This document shows positions 32,817 to 39,048 of a stretch of DNA of 39,048 nucleotides, piece by piece. How positions within the stretch are numbered: position 1 is the stretch's first letter; each line of letters opens with the position of its first letter. Source of the DNA: Smittium mucronatum (lineage: Eukaryota; Kickxellomycota; Harpellomycetes; Harpellales; Legeriomycetaceae). Under the pieces are notes generated by a model that was given only the letters and a program-made list of their open reading frames with translations, was not told the origin of the DNA and ran no database searches. The translations under genes were made by a program, and so were the position numbers. The stretch covers positions 1 through 39,048 of the forward strand of contig LSSL01000369.1 of NCBI GenBank assembly GCA_001953115.1. Direction: 5' to 3'.

Positions 32817-34383
32817 ATAAAATATCCTAATTTAAAAAGCCTTTAATGTATTAAAAAACAGCAGTTTATTATTTATCCTACTGAATATACAGATATATTC
32901 TGCAGCTGCCACAATTTTGTAAAAAAAAAAAGAAGTGCACAAGTAAATTGGTACCTCAAGAACAACAGTCCTCAGAGAATCGTTACCGTTGCTTTAATCT
33001 AACAAAAAAATACCTAAAGTTTAATAAGTAAAATATATTTAACCCATGTTTTCATATACTAGTTACATATATTCACTATTTTTTTATTATAAATAGTTTA
33101 TATCATGTTTAAAAACGATATAAAATATCAAAAAAAAAATTTTGGTTAAATTGATTCCATTTAACTTAAATGATATTTTTTTTTACAAGATTTTTTTTAC
33201 AAGATTTTTTTTAAACGTGGATGATGGGATATCTTGCGCAAAAAATTAAATATTTGATTTTTATACAATAAATTTTATCAATTTAGATGAAATAATATAA
33301 TAATAAAAATACACAAATCATCGTATTATGCCTAAACATTATAAATAGGTAAAATATTCTATCATATGCATATTTTTGGTAAAAATTCATAAAAATGATT
33401 TGAAAAACTTATTATTTTCAAATTTATGACTCTTTTGCGTGATATGGTTTGCATTATTTTACAATATCGGGGTATATAAAAAAAATATATATATGTTTGA
33501 TAAAATTTATTAAAATATAAAAGATACCGTTACGTAACTAGAAATTCAAATATTTACCTTCAGATAATATACTTGTTAGTTTTTTCAAAATTTTCGGTAA
33601 CTTTTCAAGCTTTAATCTTTCAAGCTGTTTGATTTAACTACATATCGGCGAAATATGAAATTTATTTTAAATCGAATATTTTTTTCAAATTTTTTTGAAA
33701 TGGGTCCCATTTAGCAGTTGCAGAAAATGACTAAAAAGCTACTTAGAAATATGTGACCTTTTTATGTATGAAGGGATGACTGAAGATAAAAAAAAAATTT
33801 TTTTTGGAATCCGCGTAAGCTATAAGTGAATTTTTTTTTTTTTAAGATTGAGGGTAACTTATTTTTTATGAAAAATCTGGTTAAAATCTATATTGATGAC
33901 TTATTAATGGCTTATTAATAATTTTTCTGATTTCCAGTTATATTATAATATCCCACCAATGAAAAAATTAGTGGCTTTGATTTTCTTAAAACTGATCATA
34001 GTATTATTAACATTTATTTATATTTTAATACTAAAAAAGTGTGTTTTCTTATTGTAAAAAACCATCTAGACTAATAAAAATGAATTTATTGGTTGAAATA
34101 ACATTAAATTCATTTCTTTAAAAATAAATTACTTTCTACTAATTTAAATTCAAATTCCTAATTAGAATATTAGAAAATAGAAAATTATTTTTATATTGTT
34201 CAATAGAAATGACTGAATTTAATTAAAAAAATTTATTGGATAAATTCAATCAATAAATTGGACATTAAAAATTGTATGAAACGAAGCTCCATCTTCAATA
34301 ATTATCCCCAATATGTAAAAAGACAAATTATGACTAAAATGCGGAATAATATCATGGATTAATTAGCATTTGAAAGATTATTT
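32817..34383. other. Gene-free AT-rich sequence
   Basis: Nothing recognisable except a small 15-bp tandem duplication (ACAAGATTTTTTTT) near 33184-33213 and homopolymer runs. Confidence 0.5.
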
Positions 34384-35685
34384 ACCAGTGAAATTGAGGC
34401 ATTTTTAAGTGCTAGTGGCTCTTCGTTGGATATAATTCCAAATAGAAAAAAATAGTTCCTTTCATTTAAATTTTTTTAAAAAAATCCTCAATAATATTTT
34501 TTAACGTTAAAAAACTATTAGAATTTTTTTAATATTTTTATTTTGTAATAAATGCTTTTTTTCTCCAATAGTTTAGATTAACTTGAAAATAAGCCTCATT
34601 TTCAAAAAAGCGTAAATTTTTCAATTAAACGTGTTTCTTTCTAAATGAATGCTAGTATCCAAATTATATGATTTATTAATTTTATGAGGACTTTCCATCA
34701 GTATTCATAAAATTAATCGAAAATAACTCCAATTTACATTAAGACGAAATTTCTCACATTAATTCCATTTTTTATCAAAATAAAATTTTGAAGGTTTTAT
34801 TTGGATATTTAAATGCATCTAGATATTAAAAGAAACTGCTTTTTGCTATAATAAATAAAGTGAGAAATTATTAGAAAGTTATTAATATAATCATGAAATC
34901 ATTGTATAACTTATAAATTTTGCCATCAGCGGTTTAACACCTAAAAGCATAAATTTCTGATAACAAAAAATAAGAAATTATATCATTTGCTTTTATTATT
35001 TTCTCGATTTTTATTCATATTAAAGGCTTCATAACTTTCAGTATAAAAGATATAGATCATTTTTTCGAAAAAAAAAACAAGGATATTTTTCTATGAAAAC
35101 TCTGTTTAATTGCTCTAAGACTTTAATTGAAACCATATTCTCTTCATTATTTTTTAATACGAAATTTGAGTTTAAAACGTACTCAAAATAAAAATTTATT
35201 TTTAGATGAAAATTTATTCATAAATCTCACGGGAATTAGAATTTTAGACCCTATATTGAAATATCCAAATAAAACCTTCAAAATTTTATTTTGATAAAAA
35301 ATGGAATTAATGTGAGAAATTTCGTCTTAATGTAAATTGGAGTTATTTTCGATTAATTTTATGAATACTGATGGAAAGTCCTCATAAAATTAATAAATCA
35401 TATAATTTGGATACTAGCATTCATTTAGAAAGAAACACGTTTAATTGAAAAATTTACGCTTTTTTGAAAATGAGGCTTATTTTCAAGTTAATCTAAACTA
35501 TTGGAGAAAAAAAGCATTTATTACAAAATAAAACTATTAAAAAAATTCTAATGGTTTTTTAACGTTAAAAAATATTATTGAGGATTTTTTTAAAAAAATT
35601 TAAATGACTGGAACTATTTTTTTCTATTTGGAATTATATCCAACGAAGAGCCAATAACACTTAAAAATGTTTCAATTGCACTGGT
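34384..35685. repeat. Fold-back element with 427-bp inverted arms
   Basis: Arms 34384-34810 and 35260-35685 are complementary. By eye the inner 250 bp (from TTCTCCAATAGTTTAG to GGTTTTATTTGGATAT) are identical, and only about nine differences appear in the outer 175 bp, five of them in the outer 45. The 449-bp spacer is AT-rich without coding signal. The outer ends start (A)CCAGTG. CAGTG is compatible with hAT-type ends, but I find no clean 8-bp target duplication. Transcribed from either side, the unit would give a hairpin RNA with a stem of about 425 bp. Confidence 0.92.
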
Positions 35686-36400
35686 CGCCTATTATTTTTG
35701 AATTCAGACGCTTTACTATAAAATTTCCACTATCTTAAAAATCAGGAAATGTAGAAATTAACAAAATATTTAATTATTTTGGTGAATAAATCAATTAAAA
35801 AAATTTTGTTTTATCCAATTGTTAATGGAACGAGCATCCATACTTTTGGTTGCTAAGACTAATAAATTTATTGGCTAGAAAGCATAATAATTCGCCACAA
35901 CAACTTAATTATTTGTTTGGCCAATAGTTCATCTAGTAAAAAAGAGTCTGTATTTAAAAAGAATCTCCAATATATGGGAGATTCTTTTCAAGATCATATT
36001 TTTTTTTGCTGTGTAAAATATTGGTTACTCTTGGGTTTATTTAAAACCAAATTAACAAAAATGGAAAAAAATACCAGTTCTAATAAATTTTCAAAATTTT
36101 ACCAATGGAAAACTAGATTCTGAAATTCATATTTAGAATTATCCAATAACTTTATTTTTTATCTTAGATACATATTTTCAAATTAGCAAAGTATTAAAAA
36201 TTTAGTAAAAAATTGTCCTCTTTCAATGAAGAATCTCATATATAACATCAAAAAAAGTGTAATGTATAAAGATATACCTATAATCAGAATTCTACAGTCA
36301 TATTTTTATTATGATAAAAAAGTTTGAAAAATACAAGCCTTTATTGATTTAAAAGATCTCAATATAAATTAAAAATTGTTTTTTTTAAAATTAGAAACTT
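35686..36400. other. AT-rich sequence with one doubtful small frame
   Basis: A 68-codon frame at 35917-36123 (plus) begins at TTG and contains a short hydrophobic stretch (IFFCCVKYWLLLGLF). It has no ATG near its start and no family resemblance, so I do not call it a gene. A 12-bp hairpin lies inside it (separate entry). Confidence 0.35.
35957..35988. repeat. Perfect 12-bp hairpin
   Basis: AAAAGAATCTCC and GGAGATTCTTTT flank an 8-base loop. It is the only strong local hairpin in this AT-rich stretch. The 3' arm ends in T4, so a Pol III-like terminator is conceivable but unsupported. Confidence 0.7.
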
Positions 36401-38628
36401 TAAAATCATTTTTCATGAAAATTGATCAAAAAGACTGAATAACATGAATGGATTCTCAGTATAAATTATGCGACTACTAGCTTGAAAAAAAATAAAAATA
36501 AATCCGTGGTTTTGGTGAATAGTAGATTAGATTTAATATTAACCTTTACTACTTTCTCTCTCGCTGAAGCATGTGACTTTCAAAAAAATCATTGATGAAG
36601 CTCTAAAATATTCTATACCTGATAAATACGAATTTATGACTATTATAATTATCTAGTAATTATGGAAGATATTAGGGAAGTTTAAGCAGTTTAAAGTAGC
36701 TAATTTATTCTAAATTAGCGGATTTATATCTCAAGATTGATTTTGAGAAGTCATCAAAAAAACCTCACATTTGATTAAAATTTTGAAAATAACTATCGAA
36801 AAGAGGAATATTTGTTAAAGTTTCTTCAACAAAGATATGCGATATCAGAAAAAAAGTTGAAAATTATTATGCGTAATCAAATAAATTCGAGATGCATATT
36901 CATGTTTATTTTTAAGCCCCTATTGATACCTATCTCTTTTTTTTCAGCAATATCGGCGTCATAGATTTTTTTTTTTTGAACTAGAAAATTATGTATTACA
37001 TAATTTAAAGTAATGAAAATCTATTCTCCCACAAGAAAATCTTACAGTAAAAAACCTAACATACTTTATTAATCAGTTGAATCCATGAAAAAACCACTAA
37101 TTATTTTCAGAGATTTCAAATCAGGATTTTCCCCCAAACTTTAGTAACTATTTTTGGGGCATATTTTGGAGGCCTATATCACACTGGGGATATTTTAAAC
37201 TACAAATAGTGAAGATTAAAATAAAATTCAAGAAGATAATTAAAGTTTTATTGCATTCGGACTAGATATAATGGTGAAGAAATAACTATTGCTGTATAAT
37301 TTGGTAAAAAAATCTTATTTTACACCAAGAAACTCTAGGGAGTAATCTTCCATAAACTGTTGATAATATCAGAGAGTGTATTAAAATACAGTCTAGAACA
37401 GATATTAGGTCTAAGATAAACTCTATTCAATTTTTACCCAACACTGCATAAACATTAGCTCAATAATAATTCAAAATTATGAATTTAAAATAAGATTTAA
37501 AGTAGGTCATTTTTATTTGAAACTTAAAAAGAATTTGGATAAAGAATTTAGACGGCCCCCACAATATAATGAAACTGATGAGATTTAACAGGCGTTTAGC
37601 CGGTTAAAATAAGATGGACCTTGGTGAATCCAAATCTGTGATTTGGTAACTCATAATACTATGAAAGCGTGTATATATTTAGATTTAATACTATTTTTTA
37701 CACCTATGTGTATAGATTGAAAATATGAACTCAGGGTCATATGAATTCCTTAGTGGCGCAAAAAGTTTTATTGAAAGCGAATACACCGGTTTTTGCTATA
37801 AAATAAGAAAACTATCCATCATAGAAAATAAAAATCGGAAATTTAATTATAGAGGTTTAGTGTCGTTTCATAAAAAAAAAGGACTCATAAATTGTGGATT
37901 TAGAAATTTTCTCTCTTATTAAACGAGATACAGAAATAAATCCAGCTATGTAAATATTCAGTTAAGCTTTCAATACTACTGATTATTAAATAAATTTTCA
38001 ACCAAAAATTTCCCCAAACATTTTAAACTAAATATATGAGGTATATTTTATGGATTAACTCATACATATTTGATGAAAGTATAAATTAAATCTTTATTAA
38101 AATTATAGGAAAATCCTACTGTGTTTCCAGCACATCTAATGGTTTTATATATTATAAAAAAAATTGAATAATTCAACAAAAAAAAAAAAAATTTAGGCTA
38201 AATATAGACTTACTGACTAATCTTTATCCATTTAAGGAATATGGTATAGTTTTCGATATCATATTAAATCAACATAAAATTAATTATACCTGAAGCTGGT
38301 ATTCGCAGGGTCACTAAGGAATATAATAATGCATAAAATTATGGATTCAAAAAGCGTTTTTTAGCAAAAAAATAAATTTTTGATGGCAGTGCTTCATAAA
38401 ATAAGGCGAGGAAATCATCATATAAAAAAAATCTTTATAAAATTAAACAAAACCCTATTTTCATGTCTCTTAGAGGTTTAGATAGAATATAAAGACAATA
38501 GAGCGAATAATTTTTTCAGGATACTACATTAAAATAGGAATAACTTGATCATAGGATAGATTTTATGATCCTTAGAGAAAAATAACACACCATTAGGAGT
38601 GGATATTATAACATGATAAATCTAATAG
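36401..38628 (+). other. Scattered coding-looking relics, family not recognised
   Basis: GC is slightly higher than to the left, and plus-strand patches read like protein between stops: HVTFKKIIDEALKYSIPDKY (about 36570), NIRECIKIQSRTDIRSKINS (about 37370), RRPPQYNETDEI, stop, QAFSRLK, stop, DGPW then IQICDLVTHNTMKACIYL (37550-37690), EAGIRRVTKEYNNA (about 38292), and an ATG-started 64-codon frame at 37725-37922. Together with the open stretch at 38629-38829 these may be one decayed gene or transposon about 2.3 kb long. No catalytic or structural motif lets me name it. Confidence 0.3.
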
Positions 38629-38829
38629 ATATCAGATTTAATAGTTCGAGAACATGATGTTCCTATACTTAAAAAAAGAAAAATATCAGTCATACTGGTA
38701 GCTAATCAAGGAGCACAATCAGATTATTTTGTTTTTTTAGCATTTAAGTCTCAATATAAATGTATAACAAGTATTATAGACCTAAATGAAATTCTTCAAA
38801 TTGGTTGGTTGATTGGATTTTACATCTAG
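38629..38829 (+). pseudogene. Open coding-like stretch of unknown family
   Basis: Sixty-six codons open between a TAG at 38626-38628 and a TAG at 38827-38829, without an ATG. The text is protein-like: DLIVREHDVPILKKRKISVI, LVANQGAQSDYFVFLAFKSQ, then YKCITSIIDLNEILQIGWLI. A basic patch is followed by a beta-strand-like ILVANQ and an acidic site. It could be an exon or a transposase fragment. Absence of a start codon and of neighbouring open frames argues for a relic. Confidence 0.3.
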
Positions 38830-38889
38830 AGTGTCATGTCAGGTATAAGTGTCTAGCTCAACGTCAAGCATCGACTTTAAATTGTGGCC

Positions 38890-38946
38890 TTTTGGTATAA
38901 TTTGTGACACCTAAGCTAAAAGATGCTAGGTTCAATCCCCAGGCAT
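38890..38946 (+). pseudogene. tRNA-like A-box/B-box pair (possible SINE or tRNA pseudogene)
   Basis: TTGGTATAATTTG (A-box-like, similar to TGGTATAATGG in tRNAs) is followed 25 bp on by GGTTCAATCCC (B-box-like). GGT/ACC can pair as a D stem and AGC/GCT as a short anticodon stem, but the acceptor stem does not pair well and the anticodon loop has eight bases. It is not a functional tRNA. It is similar in kind, though not in sequence, to the tRNA-like relic at 4269-4331. Confidence 0.25.
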
Positions 38947-39048
38947 GTCATCAAAATGAATAACCATTAGATAGAGTAAAATAACACATTTCCTCCGTAA
39001 AATGTATCTGTGGGTTCAGTAAAGCTATTTAGACACAAATATTTATGT

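Noticed and set aside
33174..33215. Two copies of ACAAGATTTTTTTT
   Set aside because: A simple slippage-type duplication in a T-rich stretch; not informative.
35917..36123. 68-codon frame with a hydrophobic centre
   Set aside because: It begins at TTG, contains the 12-bp hairpin, and matches no family.

Overview
The window is a gene-poor, very AT-rich stretch of eukaryotic nuclear DNA made mostly of decayed transposable elements in simple AT-rich sequence. No prokaryotic gene organisation, operon, CRISPR array or rRNA is visible. The only gene that looks intact is a single-exon gene at 5472-5876 (minus) for a small secreted Gly/Tyr-rich protein with a signal peptide and a Lys-Arg (Kex2/furin-type) processing site. 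It has a TATA-like box upstream and an AATAAA signal downstream. The Kex2-like propeptide, the compact intronless gene and the DIRS1-type element together suggest an AT-rich, repeat-rich fungus, probably of an early-diverging lineage. An arthropod or another small eukaryote cannot be excluded. The organism call is inference only.

Layout: 249-620, a 47-bp tandem repeat. 4.27-4.86 kb, a LINE-type reverse transcriptase fragment with a tRNA-like sequence downstream. 5.3-6.0 kb, the secreted-protein gene. 10.67-14.64 kb, a nearly complete but dead DIRS-type tyrosine-recombinase retrotransposon (left terminal repeat, gag, RT, RNase H, recombinase) much richer in GC than its surroundings. 14.99-16.46 kb, two identical 637-bp copies on either side of 194 Ns, most likely an unmerged assembly overlap. 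17.75-19.73 kb, a nearly full-length decayed hAT transposase with a BED zinc finger. 20.5-21.0 kb, a nest of inverted copies of the DIRS terminal sequence and TTAATCGATTAATC palindromes. 23.8-24.24 kb, an unassigned coding relic. 24.92-27.92 kb, a complete pogo/Tigger-like element bounded by matching terminal inverted repeats. 30.29-30.93 kb, a MULE transposase relic. 31.4-32.8 kb, an imperfect long inverted repeat. 34.38-35.69 kb, a fold-back element with arms of about 427 bp, identical over the inner 250 bp. 36.4-38.83 kb, coding-looking relics of unknown family. 38.89 kb, a second tRNA-like promoter pair. The remaining stretches show nothing but AT-rich sequence.

The genes do not form a pathway. 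Five transposon classes (LINE, DIRS, hAT, pogo, MULE) have accumulated in what appears to be a heterochromatin-like intergenic region, each with stops, frameshifts or lost catalytic residues. The observations most worth following are the fold-back with identical arms, the 33-bp-arm hairpin inside the DIRS coding region, the cluster of isolated DIRS termini 6 kb from the body of the element, and the Gly/Tyr-rich secreted protein. No clearly novel biological system was found.
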